Shown here: positions 42,909 through 51,802 of the stretch, piece by piece
Layout: the number at the start of each line of letters is the position of its first letter
How positions within the stretch are numbered: position 1 is the first letter of the stretch
Assembly: GCF_001905725.1 (NCBI RefSeq)
Contig: NZ_LIWB01000007.1
Coordinates: 1 to 64,000 of the forward strand
DNA from: Streptomyces sp. CB02400
Lineage (GTDB): Bacteria > Actinomycetota > Actinomycetes > Streptomycetales > Streptomycetaceae
Direction: 5' to 3'
Length of the DNA: 64,000 bases
Made by a program: the position numbers and the translations under genes
The notes under the pieces: model-generated
What the model was told of the DNA's origin: nothing
The model's input: the letters and a program-made list of their open reading frames with translations, nothing else
The model's database searches: none

Positions 42909-43220
42909 ATGACCGGTCCAGGTCCGTCCGTCCTGCGCGGTGTGCGCCGTGCCCTCGGCACGGCCGCCGCCCGTATCTACCTGGCGGGCTGTGCACTGCT
43001 GCTCGGATGGGCGCTCGTGGTCGCCTCCGACGGGTCCATGGCGGCTGTCATCCCGCTGTTCGCCACCGTCCCGGCCAGTCTCGTCCTGCTGCTCGTCCTT
43101 CCCGAAGGCAGCATGATGTTCCTGCTCTCCATCGTCCTCGGAGCACTGATCAACGCCATGGTCATCGGCTGGTGCGCCCGTGCGCTGCGCCGTGGGGCCA
43201 CCCCGGACACGGCATCCTGA
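42909..43220 (+). CDS. Small membrane protein, SCO4225-like
   Basis: The 103-residue protein has three hydrophobic segments (IYLAGCALLLGWALVVASDG, AAVIPLFATVPASLVLLLVL, MMFLLSIVLGALINAMVIGW) with short charged ends. It resembles the Streptomyces SCO4225-family membrane proteins, whose function is unknown. The ATG is at 42909. It follows the response regulator by 37 bases, so it is probably in the same transcript, and may be a target or accessory of that two-component system. Confidence 0.75.
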   Translation: MTGPGPSVLRGVRRALGTAAARIYLAGCALLLGWALVVASDGSMAAVIPLFATVPASLVLLLVLPEGSMMFLLSIVLGALINAMVIGWCARALRRGATPDTAS

Positions 43221-43238
43221 CGGCGGGCGCCACCACCG

Positions 43239-43268
43239 CAGGCCGCGGCGCCGGTGCGCCGCGGCCTG
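43239..43268. terminator. Bidirectional terminator between convergent genes
   Basis: A perfect 13-bp stem (CAGGCCGCGGCGC with GCGCCGCGGCCTG) with a 4-base loop lies between the stops at 43220 and 43301. Symmetric stems like this can end transcription from both sides. Confidence 0.75.
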
Positions 43269-43300
43269 TGCCCGCGTCGTGGCTCAGGGGGCCGCTCGGC

Positions 43301-45295
43301 TCATGCCGTGTGGATCTCCAGGGCGGCACGCACGGCGGACTCCACGGCTCCCTCGATCCACGCCGGCTTGACGGACGTGTGGTCCCCGGCGAAGTGCAAC
43401 GGCCCTTCGTGTACGGGGATGGCGGGCAGCAGCTCCGTGTGCTGCCCGGGCAGGAGCACGGACGCCTCCCCGTAGGCGTAGGGGTCGCGCAGCCAGCTCT
43501 GTGTGCGGCCCGCGCCGGTGTAGAAGACCTCGATGCGCCGGCCGTAGACCTGCTGGAGGCCGCACAGGGCGTGCGGGTACCGTGCCTCGTCGTCCAGGGA
43601 GTCCCAGCGCAGCGCGTCGTCCGCCCAGCTGTAGGACGCCAGGACCACGCCCCCCGCGCTGCCCGGAACCGGGTGGGAGGGGTGGAACATGAACCGGTTG
43701 GCGTTGTCCGACACCGACCCGCCCCCCACGACGTCGACCGCCTCCGGCTGGTCGCGCATCAGCGCGCGGTTGGCGGCGTAGTGGGTGCGCTGGCCCGCTG
43801 AGATGTGCCCGTCGGGCACCGAGGGATGGGCGCCGAGCAGGCTGCCGTCCGCGGTGGCGCGGCCGGTGCGGTATGCGTCGTACAGGCCCGGCTCGATGGC
43901 GTTCAGTTCACGCTTCCAGTCGGCCTCGCCGAACTCCCACCAGCGGCGGCTGAACTCCAGGAGCACCTTGGTCGCGCTGTCGTAGTGCAGCTCGCAGACG
44001 GCGCGGCGCTTTCCGTACGACATGGGCGGCTCGATCTGTACGTGGCGCAGTCCGGAGAACGGCACCGTCACCACGGCGACGTCCGCGGTGAACTGCTCGC
44101 GTACGACGGGCCCGTCACGGCCCTCGGACACGGTGTCCACCCACACGTGCGGTCCCTTGCTCCGGACGTGCTCGGCGTCCGGCGAAGCGCGGTCGGGGTG
44201 GTGGTACTCGATGCGCGTGACACGGCGGTCGAACCGCACCTCCTTGCGCACGCGTTCCAGCAGGGCGTCCGGCAGTACGGCCGTGCCGCCCTCCAACTCG
44301 AAGAAGGGCGTGTCGGGGCTGATGAGGGAGGAGCCGATGAAGCTGTGGATGAAGGACAGCGGGAGGCGGGAGGTGAGGTTCTCCAGGGTGCCGATCAGGT
44401 CGATGGTCCGCTCGTCGAGGCCGGCGTGCTCGGTCAGGAAGCGGAACATCGACCAGTCGCCGAACCGCTGCACCACGCGGGCCCAGCCCTTCAACTGCTC
44501 GGGGAGCGGCTTGCCGACCCGCTTGCCGTCGCGGTCGAGGCGGCTGAACTCGTCGCGCACCGGGTCCAGTACGGAGCGCAGGATGGTGGCGGCGGGGGTG
44601 TCCCAGTGGGCCCGGGGAACGCCGAAGGACCGGTTCACGCGCCGGGGCGCGCGGGCGTAGTCGGCGCGCCGTACGCGGATGCCGTTGACGTGGATCCAGG
44701 TGCGGTGGGCGGGGCGTCCCTCGGTGTCGACGTCGACGTAGTGGAAACGCCGCTTCTTCAGGTCGAACCGGTCGATCAGCTCCATCACCAGGGGATGGCT
44801 GCCGGGAATGCGCATCGCGCCCGCCTCGGCGTACTGGCGGGGATCGGCGAAGGGCTGTCCGGCGTGTTCGTGGCCGCCGTTGCGGAAGGTCTTGATGCGT
44901 CCGCCCGCGCGGTTGCCGTTGGCCTCCAGCACCGTCACCCGGTGGCCGGCCTTCTTCAGCAGCCAGGCGGCCACCAGTCCGGCCGGACCGGCGCCGATGA
45001 TCAGGACGTCCCTGGGGCGTGTCCGCCGGCGTGCCGGCAGTCCCTCCTGGAGGACACGCCGGTAACGCGGGACGAGGGGGTGGTCGTCGGAGTCCAGGAC
45101 GAGCAGGGCGCGGGCGACGGCGAGGCACCGGTCGAAGTCGGGGCCACGGCTCCCGTCCGGGGCGGCCGGTGCGGGCAGGGCCGCGGCGGCACCGCCGGTC
45201 AGGGCCGTCGCCGCCGTGGCCGTACCGGCCGCCGCCGTGAAGCTCCTCCGGGAGAGGCCGCCGTCCCAGCGCACCACTGTGTGATCTTCAGTCAT
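43301..45295 (-). CDS. FAD-dependent amine oxidase (L-amino-acid/monoamine oxidase type)
   Basis: The 664-residue flavoenzyme has a twin-arginine-type signal (GLSRRSFTAAAGTATAATAL, residues about 12-32), so it may be exported folded. The FAD-binding VLIIGAGPAGLVAAWLLKKA is near residues 89-108. The second dinucleotide motif EANGNRAGGRIKTF and the C-terminal FAD motif LHFAGDHTSVKPAWIEGAVE are all present. It would oxidatively deaminate an amino acid or amine, releasing H2O2; many Streptomyces L-amino-acid oxidases look like this. The ATG at 45295 is chosen over longer starts because it begins the usual N-terminus. It is divergent from the channel gene at 45585. Confidence 0.88.
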   Translation of the reverse strand: MTEDHTVVRWDGGLSRRSFTAAAGTATAATALTGGAAAALPAPAAPDGSRGPDFDRCLAVARALLVLDSDDHPLVPRYRRVLQEGLPARRRTRPRDVLIIGAGPAGLVAAWLLKKAGHRVTVLEANGNRAGGRIKTFRNGGHEHAGQPFADPRQYAEAGAMRIPGSHPLVMELIDRFDLKKRRFHYVDVDTEGRPAHRTWIHVNGIRVRRADYARAPRRVNRSFGVPRAHWDTPAATILRSVLDPVRDEFSRLDRDGKRVGKPLPEQLKGWARVVQRFGDWSMFRFLTEHAGLDERTIDLIGTLENLTSRLPLSFIHSFIGSSLISPDTPFFELEGGTAVLPDALLERVRKEVRFDRRVTRIEYHHPDRASPDAEHVRSKGPHVWVDTVSEGRDGPVVREQFTADVAVVTVPFSGLRHVQIEPPMSYGKRRAVCELHYDSATKVLLEFSRRWWEFGEADWKRELNAIEPGLYDAYRTGRATADGSLLGAHPSVPDGHISAGQRTHYAANRALMRDQPEAVDVVGGGSVSDNANRFMFHPSHPVPGSAGGVVLASYSWADDALRWDSLDDEARYPHALCGLQQVYGRRIEVFYTGAGRTQSWLRDPYAYGEASVLLPGQHTELLPAIPVHEGPLHFAGDHTSVKPAWIEGAVESAVRAALEIHTA

Positions 45296-45504
45296 GGCGG
45301 TCTTTGTACTGGCGGCTGCGACCGAACGTTCCCCTTTCCTCCCGGAGTTGACCCGAAGGAGCGAAACGGCGACGAACCCTGACGTCACGGCTGGCCGGCC
45401 GGTGCGGACGGCTCGGGGAACCCGAAGGAATGAATGCCGGGCGACCCCGCGATGCCGTCGCGATCTTTCCCGCACACTGCCAGGTGCGTATCCACATCCG
45501 TGCT

Positions 45505-45560
45505 CTCCTGTGGGCTCGCGCGGCGCGCGCGTACGCGGCGCCGTCCCGGGCCCACAGGAG
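45505..45560 (+). promoter_or_regulatory. Large hairpin in the leader of the channel gene
   Basis: An 11-bp perfect stem (CTCCTGTGGGC at 45505-45515 with GCCCACAGGAG at 45550-45560) spans a GC-rich 34-base loop and ends 24 bases before the GTG of the channel gene. It could regulate access to the ribosome site or be a divergent terminator-like element. No known riboswitch shape is recognised. Confidence 0.45.
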
Positions 45561-45584
45561 TGCGGGGCGACCGAGGGGGGAAGG

Positions 45585-47483
45585 GTGGCGCAGCCGCGCG
45601 CTCGGTTCGGCGACAGGGCCCGTTACTGGTTCGACAGCACGCTGACCCGCGGTGCTTCCGCCCTCGTCGGCTGGATGGCGCTGTTGTGTCTGGCCGTCGT
45701 CGTCCCGGCCAGTGCGGTGCTCGTGTGGACCGACCCCGACGCGCCGGCGTCCCTGACGGACCGGTTCGCGCAGGTGTGGCGCCTGACCGGGGAGACGCTG
45801 CGGCTGGGCGGTTCGACGGGTACGCCGCTGCGAGTGACGTTGTCGCTGCTGCTCGCACTGGTCGCCCTGCTGTACGTCTCGACCCTCGTCGGTCTGATCA
45901 CGACGGCGCTGACGGAGCGGCTCACCGCGTTGCGCCGGGGCCGTTCCACGGTGCTCGAACAGGGGCACGCCGTGGTTCTGGGGTGGTCGGAGCAGGTCTT
46001 CACGGTGGTGGGCGAGCTGGTGGCCGCCAACGCCAACCAGCGGCGGGCGGCGGTGGCCGTGCTGGCCGACCGGGACAAGACCGCCATGGAGGAGGCCCTG
46101 AGCACGAAGGTGGGTCCCGGCGGCCGCACGCGGCTGATCTGCCGCAGCGGTCCCACCACCGACCCGGCCGTGATCGGCCTGACCAGCCCGGAGACGGCCG
46201 GTGTCGTGCTGGTGATGCCTCACGACGAGCCGGACGCCGACGCCGAGGTGGTCAAGACACTGTTGGCGCTCAGGGCGGCCCTGCCCGGGGATGCCGTCCT
46301 TCCGCCCGTCGTCGCCGCCGTCCGGGACGACCGCTACCGCCTGGCCGCCCGTCTCGCCGCCGGGCCGGGCGGCGTCATCCTGGAGAGTGACACCGTCACC
46401 GCCCGGCTGATCGTCCAGGCCGCGCGCCGCCCCGGGCTCTCCCTCGTCCACCAGGAACTCCTCGACTTCGCCGGCGACGAGTTCTACCTGATCGCCGAAC
46501 CGGCCCTGGCCGGGCGGCCGTTCGGCGACGCGCTGCTGTCCTACCCGACGTCGAGCGTCGTCGGGATGGTGCGCTCGGGCACTCCCCTGCTCAACCCGCC
46601 GGAGCAGACGCCCCTGGCCCCGGACGACCTGCTCGTCGTCATCTCCCGTGACGACGACACGGCCTGGCTCGGCGATTGCGCGGAGCTGGTCGAGAAGGGG
46701 GCGATGGCGTCCGGGCCGCCGGCACCCGCGCGAGCGGAGCGGGTTCTCCTGCTGGGCTGGAACCGCCGGGCGCCGCTCATGATCGACCAGTTGCGCCGCC
46801 GCGCCCGGCCCGGATCCGCCGTCGACGTGGTGGCGGACGATGACGAGGCGACGGTCCGGCAGGTGGACGAGGCCGACGCGCACGGCGGCACCGGCCTGGC
46901 CCTGACGCTGCACCACGGGGACGTCACTCGCCCCGAGACCCTGCGGCGTCTGGACGTCCACTCCTACGACAGCGTGATCGTGCTCGGCCGGGACCCCGCT
47001 CCCGGACAGCCGCCGGGCGACCCGGACAACCGCACGCTCGTCACCCTCCTGCTGCTGCGCCGACTGGAGGAGGCCACCGGGCGCGAACTGCCGGTGGTCA
47101 CCGAACTGATCGACGACCGCAACCGGGCGCTGGCCCCCATCAGTCCCGGAGCCGACGTGATCATCAGTGGCAAGCTCATCGGCCTGCTCATGGCGCAGAT
47201 CTCCCAGAACCGTCACCTGGCGGCGGTGTTCGAGGAACTGTTCTCCGCCGACGGCACCGGGGTCCGCCTGCGGCCGGCCGCCGACTACGTACTGCCCGGG
47301 TGTGAGACGTCCTTCGCCACGGTCGTGGCCGCGGCACGTCATCGCGGCGAGTGCGCCATCGGTTACCGGAGCCACGACGGCTCGTCGACGGGTCCCGGTC
47401 ACGGCGTGCGGGTCAACCCGCCCAAAGCCGAGCGGCGCCGGTGGACGGCCACGGACGAGGTGGTCGTCATCGGCAAGGACTGA
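45585..47483 (+). CDS. CASTOR/POLLUX-type ion channel with RCK domains
   Basis: The 632-residue membrane protein has two hydrophobic segments near the N-terminus (GWMALLCLAVVVPASAVLVW; SLLLALVALLYVSTLVGLIT) and a large cytoplasmic part with two Rossmann-type RCK units: HAVVLGWSEQVFTVVGELVA (about residue 125) and RVLLLGWNRRAPLMIDQLRR (about 385). This layout matches prokaryotic relatives of the plant CASTOR/POLLUX channels. Members gate cation flow under ligand or ion control. The pore filter is not obvious by eye, so the ion is unknown. The GTG at 45585 is preceded by GAGGGGGGAAGG. It stands alone, with a hairpin in its leader. Confidence 0.82.
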   Translation: MAQPRARFGDRARYWFDSTLTRGASALVGWMALLCLAVVVPASAVLVWTDPDAPASLTDRFAQVWRLTGETLRLGGSTGTPLRVTLSLLLALVALLYVSTLVGLITTALTERLTALRRGRSTVLEQGHAVVLGWSEQVFTVVGELVAANANQRRAAVAVLADRDKTAMEEALSTKVGPGGRTRLICRSGPTTDPAVIGLTSPETAGVVLVMPHDEPDADAEVVKTLLALRAALPGDAVLPPVVAAVRDDRYRLAARLAAGPGGVILESDTVTARLIVQAARRPGLSLVHQELLDFAGDEFYLIAEPALAGRPFGDALLSYPTSSVVGMVRSGTPLLNPPEQTPLAPDDLLVVISRDDDTAWLGDCAELVEKGAMASGPPAPARAERVLLLGWNRRAPLMIDQLRRRARPGSAVDVVADDDEATVRQVDEADAHGGTGLALTLHHGDVTRPETLRRLDVHSYDSVIVLGRDPAPGQPPGDPDNRTLVTLLLLRRLEEATGRELPVVTELIDDRNRALAPISPGADVIISGKLIGLLMAQISQNRHLAAVFEELFSADGTGVRLRPAADYVLPGCETSFATVVAAARHRGECAIGYRSHDGSSTGPGHGVRVNPPKAERRRWTATDEVVVIGKD

Positions 47484-47646
47484 CGGACGGTCCCGCCCGG
47501 CTGCGTCAGGGCAGGGACGTGCCTGCGGGCCATGAGCACCGGGCCGCCGGAGGACGCGTGCAGGCCCTCCCCATGAACGGCATCACCGGCGGCTCCCCGC
47601 GAGCCGGGACTCCATGGCCGTGTGCGCCCCGGGGCACGTCCGCCGG

Positions 47647-48564
47647 TCACTCGCCGGGGACCGGGGGCATGCGCGCCCCGACCCGCGCGGCCATGTCACG
47701 CAGCCAGATGTGGGCGGCGTCGTGGGTGTGCACCGGGTGCCACCAGAGGGCTTCCCGCAGGGGCACGGCCTCGTACGGCGGTTCCATCAGCCGCACCGCG
47801 GCGACCGGTGTCAGCAGCCTGGCCAGGCGTGCCTGGATGAGGGCGATGCGCCGGGTGCCGGCGATCATCAGGGGCAGCAGCTGGAAGCTGTCGACGGAGA
47901 CCTCCACGCGCGGCTCGATGCCGAGCATGCCGAGCTGGCGCACCGCGGGAGCGTCGTACGTGCGCTGGTACGTCACCCACGGCAGCCGGGCCAGGTCCCG
48001 CCGGGTGAGCCGGTCGTCGACGTCCGGGTGGTCGGCGGCGACGAGGAGGACCCAGTGGTCGTCGTAGAGGTGGGTGGCGGGGAAGCCGCTGATGATGCCG
48101 TGCGGCATCAGGAGGCCGTCGGTGGCGCTGAGCAGGGTGGCGGTGTCGTCGACCACGGTCGGGGGCGTCTGGGTGAAGCGCAGCCGGATGCCGGGGGCCT
48201 CCTCGTGGACGACGCGGGCGAGTTCGGCGCCGAAGACGGCCACCGCGTAGTCGGAGGCCACGAGCTTGAACTCACGGTTCTCCTGCGCGGGGTCGAAGTC
48301 GGCCTGGCTGGAGAAGAGGCGTTCCAGCACGTCGTAGGCGGTGGAGGTGCGGTCGAGGAGGACCTGGCCGAGGGCGGTGAGCTCGTAGTGGCCGCCGACG
48401 CGGTCGAGGAGGGCGTCGTCGAAGTGGCGGCGCAGGCGGGCCAGGGCGGCGCTCATGGCGGGCTGGCTGAGGCCGACGCGCTGTCCGGCCCGGGTGACGT
48501 TGCGCTCCTCCAGGAGGGCGCGCAGGGCGACGACGAGGTTGAGGTCGAGGCGGGCCAGGTTCAC
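47647..48564 (-). CDS. LysR-family regulator of the ring-cleavage operon
   Basis: The 305-residue LysR-type regulator has an N-terminal winged HTH (LDLNLVVALRALLEERNVTR, AGQRVGLSQPAMSAALARLR; residues about 5-60) and a C-terminal inducer-binding domain. It resembles the NodD/NahR/LinR subgroup, whose inducers are aromatic. The start is the GTG at 48564 behind AAGGGGAAG; an ATG 9 codons upstream is the alternative. It is divergent from the seven-gene catabolic operon, with an inverted repeat in the spacer, so it most likely activates that operon in response to the aromatic substrate or an intermediate. Confidence 0.87.
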   Translation of the reverse strand: MNLARLDLNLVVALRALLEERNVTRAGQRVGLSQPAMSAALARLRRHFDDALLDRVGGHYELTALGQVLLDRTSTAYDVLERLFSSQADFDPAQENREFKLVASDYAVAVFGAELARVVHEEAPGIRLRFTQTPPTVVDDTATLLSATDGLLMPHGIISGFPATHLYDDHWVLLVAADHPDVDDRLTRRDLARLPWVTYQRTYDAPAVRQLGMLGIEPRVEVSVDSFQLLPLMIAGTRRIALIQARLARLLTPVAAVRLMEPPYEAVPLREALWWHPVHTHDAAHIWLRDMAARVGARMPPVPGE

Positions 48565-48612
48565 GGTCTTCCCCTTGCGGTGCGGCGGCGACATCAGGAG
48601 CAATAAACGCCA

Positions 48613-48640
48613 TGGATGCTGGCTATCCACAGAATCGATT
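48613..48640. promoter_or_regulatory. Candidate LysR operator
   Basis: TGGAT-N7-ATCCA (48613-48629), containing a T-N11-A core, is followed by the 8-base palindrome AATCGATT (48633-48640). Both lie in the 128-base divergent spacer between the LysR gene and the operon. LysR-type sites have this shape. Confidence 0.5.
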
Positions 48641-48692
48641 TCCTTGATCGCGGGTGGCGGGTCCAGATTAGTGGCACCGCAATCAGGAGGAC

Positions 48693-49694
48693 ATGTTCGT
48701 GAAACCTGAAGCCGCGCCCGCGCTCTTCGCGGGACCGTTCGCCCTCGCCACTCTCTCGGCCCCGGACGGGCCGGCCTTCCCCGCCCTCGTGACCCCCGAC
48801 GCCCGGGCCCTCGATCTCCGGGCCGCCTTCGGCGACGAGCGGCTGACCGTCCTGGGACTGCTCGGCCGCTGGGAGACGGCACTGCCCCGGCTGCGCGCGC
48901 TGGCGGCCGACACCGGCCCCGGCCGCGTCCCCGTCTCGGACCTCCGCGTCCACGCGCCGGTCGAGCCGCGTCAGGTGCTGCAGTCGGGGGCGAACTACCG
49001 GCAGCACGTCATCGACCTCCATGTCGCGCACCGGGCTCCGGGTGACGACCGCCCGGAGGAGGAGCGGCGGGCCGAGGCGGCGCAGATCATGGACCGCCGG
49101 GCGGCCGAGGACCTGCCGTACGTCTTCATCGGTCTGCCCAGTGCGATCACCGGCCCGTACGACGACGTCGTCCTTCCCGCGTGGGCCGAGCAGCCGGACT
49201 GGGAGCTGGAGCTGGCGGTCGTGATCGGCCGGCCCGCCCACCGGGTCTCCGTGGAGGAGGCGCTGGACTGCGTGGCGGGATACACGATCGCCAACGACCT
49301 CACCGACCGCGCCACCGTCTTCCGCCGGGACATGCCGCAGATCGGCACCGACTGGCTGCGCAGCAAGAACGCGCCCGGCTTCACCCCGCTCGGCCCGTGG
49401 ATCGTGCTCGCCGAGTCGATCGCGGACCCCGACGACCTGCGGGTCACGCTGAAGCTGAACGGCGAGACCATGCAGGACGAGTCCACCAGGGACATGATCT
49501 TCGGCGTGGCGCGCATGGTGGCGTACGCCTCACAGACGGCGCGGCTGCTCCCCGGGGATCTGGTGCTGACCGGGAGCCCGGCCGGCAACGGCATGCACTG
49601 GGGACGGCTGCTGCGCGACGGCGATGTCATGGAGGGTACGGTCACCGGTCTCGGGGTCCAGCGCACCCGTTGTGTCGCGGAGGACGCCGCGTGA
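48693..49694 (+). CDS. Fumarylacetoacetate-hydrolase-family protein (first operon gene)
   Basis: The 333-residue enzyme has an FAH-type beta-roll fold with metal ligands in the conserved ELELAVVIGR and YTIANDLTDR regions. It cuts carbon-carbon bonds of 2,4-diketo acids or hydrates dienoates late in aromatic breakdown. AGGAGG sits directly before the ATG at 48693. Its stop overlaps the next gene's GTG (GTGA). A second FAH gene (53759) in the same operon suggests two different bonds or steps: possibly one acts as hydratase or decarboxylase and the other as hydrolase. Confidence 0.85.
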   Translation: MFVKPEAAPALFAGPFALATLSAPDGPAFPALVTPDARALDLRAAFGDERLTVLGLLGRWETALPRLRALAADTGPGRVPVSDLRVHAPVEPRQVLQSGANYRQHVIDLHVAHRAPGDDRPEEERRAEAAQIMDRRAAEDLPYVFIGLPSAITGPYDDVVLPAWAEQPDWELELAVVIGRPAHRVSVEEALDCVAGYTIANDLTDRATVFRRDMPQIGTDWLRSKNAPGFTPLGPWIVLAESIADPDDLRVTLKLNGETMQDESTRDMIFGVARMVAYASQTARLLPGDLVLTGSPAGNGMHWGRLLRDGDVMEGTVTGLGVQRTRCVAEDAA

Positions 49695-50647
49695 ACCGCC
49701 ACGATCCCGAGGGCGCGATCGCCGAGGCCGCCAAGTCGTTTTCCAACTGGGGGCGTTGGGGCGAGGACGACCGGCTCGGCACCCTCAACTTCCTGGACGA
49801 GGGCAAGCGCCGTGAGGGCGCGACGCTGGTGCGGCGGGGCGTCAGCTTCTCGCTGTCCCAGCGGTTCGACATGAACGGCCCGCAGAAGGGCTGGCGGCGG
49901 CGCACCAACCCGGTGCACACCATGCTGGACACCGGCACCGACGCGGCCCTCGGCCGCCAGGGGTTCCCGCACGGGCTGGGCGGCGCCGACGACGTGATCG
50001 CGATGCCGCTGCAGTGCTCCACGCAGTGGGACGGGCTCGGCCACATCTTCGACCACGGCAAGGCGTGGAACGGCCGCCCCGCCGAGAAGGTCGTCACCTC
50101 CGACGGCGACCTGGTCACCGGCATCGAGCACATGGCCCCGCACGTGGCCGGGCGCGGGGTGCTGCTCGACGTCGGGCGGGCGGTCGGGGAGGACGGTGAG
50201 CTGCCCGACGGGTTCGCGATCACCGAGGAGCACCTGACCGCAACCGCCGAGGCGCACGGGGTGGACGTCGGACGCGGGGACATCGTCGTCGTACGGACCG
50301 GGCAGCTCGCCCGGGTCCGCCGCGACGGATGGGGCGAGTACGCCGGCGGCCCCGCACCCGGGCTGTCGTTCACCACGGCCGGCTGGCTGCACCGTACGGA
50401 GATCGCCGCGATCGCCACCGACACCTGGGGCTTCGAGGTCCGGCCGAACGAGTTCGAGCACGCCTTCCAGCCGCTGCACCAGGTGGCCATCCCGAACATC
50501 GGCCTGCTGATCGGCGAGATGTGGGACCTGGAGGCGCTCGCCGAGGACTGCGCCGAGGACGGCGGGTACGACTTCTGGCTCACCGCCGCTCCCCTGCCCA
50601 TCACCGGCGCGGTCGGCTCCCCCGTCAACCCGATCGCCGTCAAGTAA
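49691..50647 (+). CDS. Cyclase-family (kynurenine-formamidase-like) hydrolase
   Basis: The 318-residue protein belongs to the 'putative cyclase' family, which includes kynurenine formamidase and isatin hydrolase. The metal-binding HxxxDxxxH-like motif appears as STQWDGLGHIFDHG (around residues 115-128). It would hydrolyse an amide, lactone or imide bond of an aromatic-derived intermediate; which one is unknown. The start is GTG at 49691, overlapping the previous stop by four bases. The downstream gene starts 24 bases after the stop. Confidence 0.85.
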   Translation: MNRHDPEGAIAEAAKSFSNWGRWGEDDRLGTLNFLDEGKRREGATLVRRGVSFSLSQRFDMNGPQKGWRRRTNPVHTMLDTGTDAALGRQGFPHGLGGADDVIAMPLQCSTQWDGLGHIFDHGKAWNGRPAEKVVTSDGDLVTGIEHMAPHVAGRGVLLDVGRAVGEDGELPDGFAITEEHLTATAEAHGVDVGRGDIVVVRTGQLARVRRDGWGEYAGGPAPGLSFTTAGWLHRTEIAAIATDTWGFEVRPNEFEHAFQPLHQVAIPNIGLLIGEMWDLEALAEDCAEDGGYDFWLTAAPLPITGAVGSPVNPIAVK

Positions 50648-50671
50648 CCAGCGGAACGAAGGAGTTCCCCT

Positions 50672-51802
50672 ATGAGCACACCCCGCACGGTCCTCGTCGT
50701 CGGCGGCGGCGCGGCCGGCAACGCCGTCACCGTCCTGCTGCGCCGGGCCGGTCTGGCCGTGGACCTGATCGAGGCCAAGTCCGACTGGAACGCCACCGCC
50801 GGCTCGGGCATCACCCTCCAGGGCAACGCCCTGCGCGTCCTGCGCGAACTGGGCGTCTGGGAGCGGGTGAAGGAGTCCGGCTTCGGCTTCGGGTCGGTCG
50901 GCATCACCGCGCCGGACGGCACCGTACTGCATGTGGCCCGTGACATCCGCACCGGTGGTGACGATCTGCCCGCCACCGTCGGCATGCAGCGCCCGCGGCT
51001 CCAGCGGATCCTGATCGACGCGGTCCGCGCGAGCGGCGCCTCGGTGCGCCTGGGCACCCGGGCACAGTCCCTGGAACAGGACGCCGACGGGGTGACCGCA
51101 CGGTTCACGGACGGCACCGAGGGCCGCTACGACCTGGTGATCGCCGCCGACGGCCTGGGCTCCACCACACGGGCGGCGATCGGCGTCACGGCGAAGCCCG
51201 AGCCCACCGGCATGGCCATCTGGCGCGTCGCCGCACCGCGGCCCGCCGGCGTGACCCGCACGGACCTGGCCTACGGCGGCCCGGCCTACATCGCCGGCTA
51301 CTGCCCGACCAGCGAGACCACCCTGTACGCGTACGTCGTCGAGGCGAACCGTGACCGCGCGTCGATCCCGCCGGAGTCGTACGCCGACGAGATGCGCCGG
51401 CTGGCCTCCTCCTACGGCGGCTTCTGGCCGGAGATCACCGAGCACATCACCGACCCGGCGAAGGTCAACTACACCTGGTTCGACCGGATGCTGGTCGAGG
51501 GCTCCTGGCACCGCGGCCGGGTGGTGCTGGCCGGGGACGCGGCGCACTGCTGCCCGCCGACCCTCGCGCAGGGCGCCGCCCTGTCCCTGGAGGACGCCCT
51601 CGTCCTCGCCGAACTGCTCACCGGCGGCCGGGAGTGGGACGACGCGCTCTTCCAGGCGTACTACGAGCGTCGCGCCCCGCGGGTCCGTGCGGTGGTCGAG
51701 GCGTCCGTGCGGATCGGGCAGTGGCAGCTCGACGGCGTCCGTGACGCCGACGTGCCCGGCCTGATGGGCCGCACCATGACGATGCTGCGGGAGGCGCCGT
51801 GA
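50672..51802 (+). CDS. FAD-dependent aromatic monooxygenase
   Basis: The 376-residue enzyme is a class A flavin hydroxylase. The Rossmann motif VLVVGGGAAGNAVTVLLRRA is at about residues 8-27, and the conserved GD motif reads VLAGDAAHCCPPTLAQGAAL (about 287-306). A DG-like stretch, DLVIAADGLGSTTR, is at about residue 152. It would add one oxygen atom from O2 using NAD(P)H, typically to hydroxylate a phenolic ring before cleavage. It starts with ATG at 50672 after GAAGGAG, and its stop overlaps the amidohydrolase GTG by four bases (GTGA). Confidence 0.88.
   Translation: MSTPRTVLVVGGGAAGNAVTVLLRRAGLAVDLIEAKSDWNATAGSGITLQGNALRVLRELGVWERVKESGFGFGSVGITAPDGTVLHVARDIRTGGDDLPATVGMQRPRLQRILIDAVRASGASVRLGTRAQSLEQDADGVTARFTDGTEGRYDLVIAADGLGSTTRAAIGVTAKPEPTGMAIWRVAAPRPAGVTRTDLAYGGPAYIAGYCPTSETTLYAYVVEANRDRASIPPESYADEMRRLASSYGGFWPEITEHITDPAKVNYTWFDRMLVEGSWHRGRVVLAGDAAHCCPPTLAQGAALSLEDALVLAELLTGGREWDDALFQAYYERRAPRVRAVVEASVRIGQWQLDGVRDADVPGLMGRTMTMLREAP

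Noticed and set aside
45296..45584. Cyclic-di-AMP riboswitch before the channel gene
   Set aside because: Only one long stem is visible. The multi-helix core and conserved bases of that riboswitch class are not seen.
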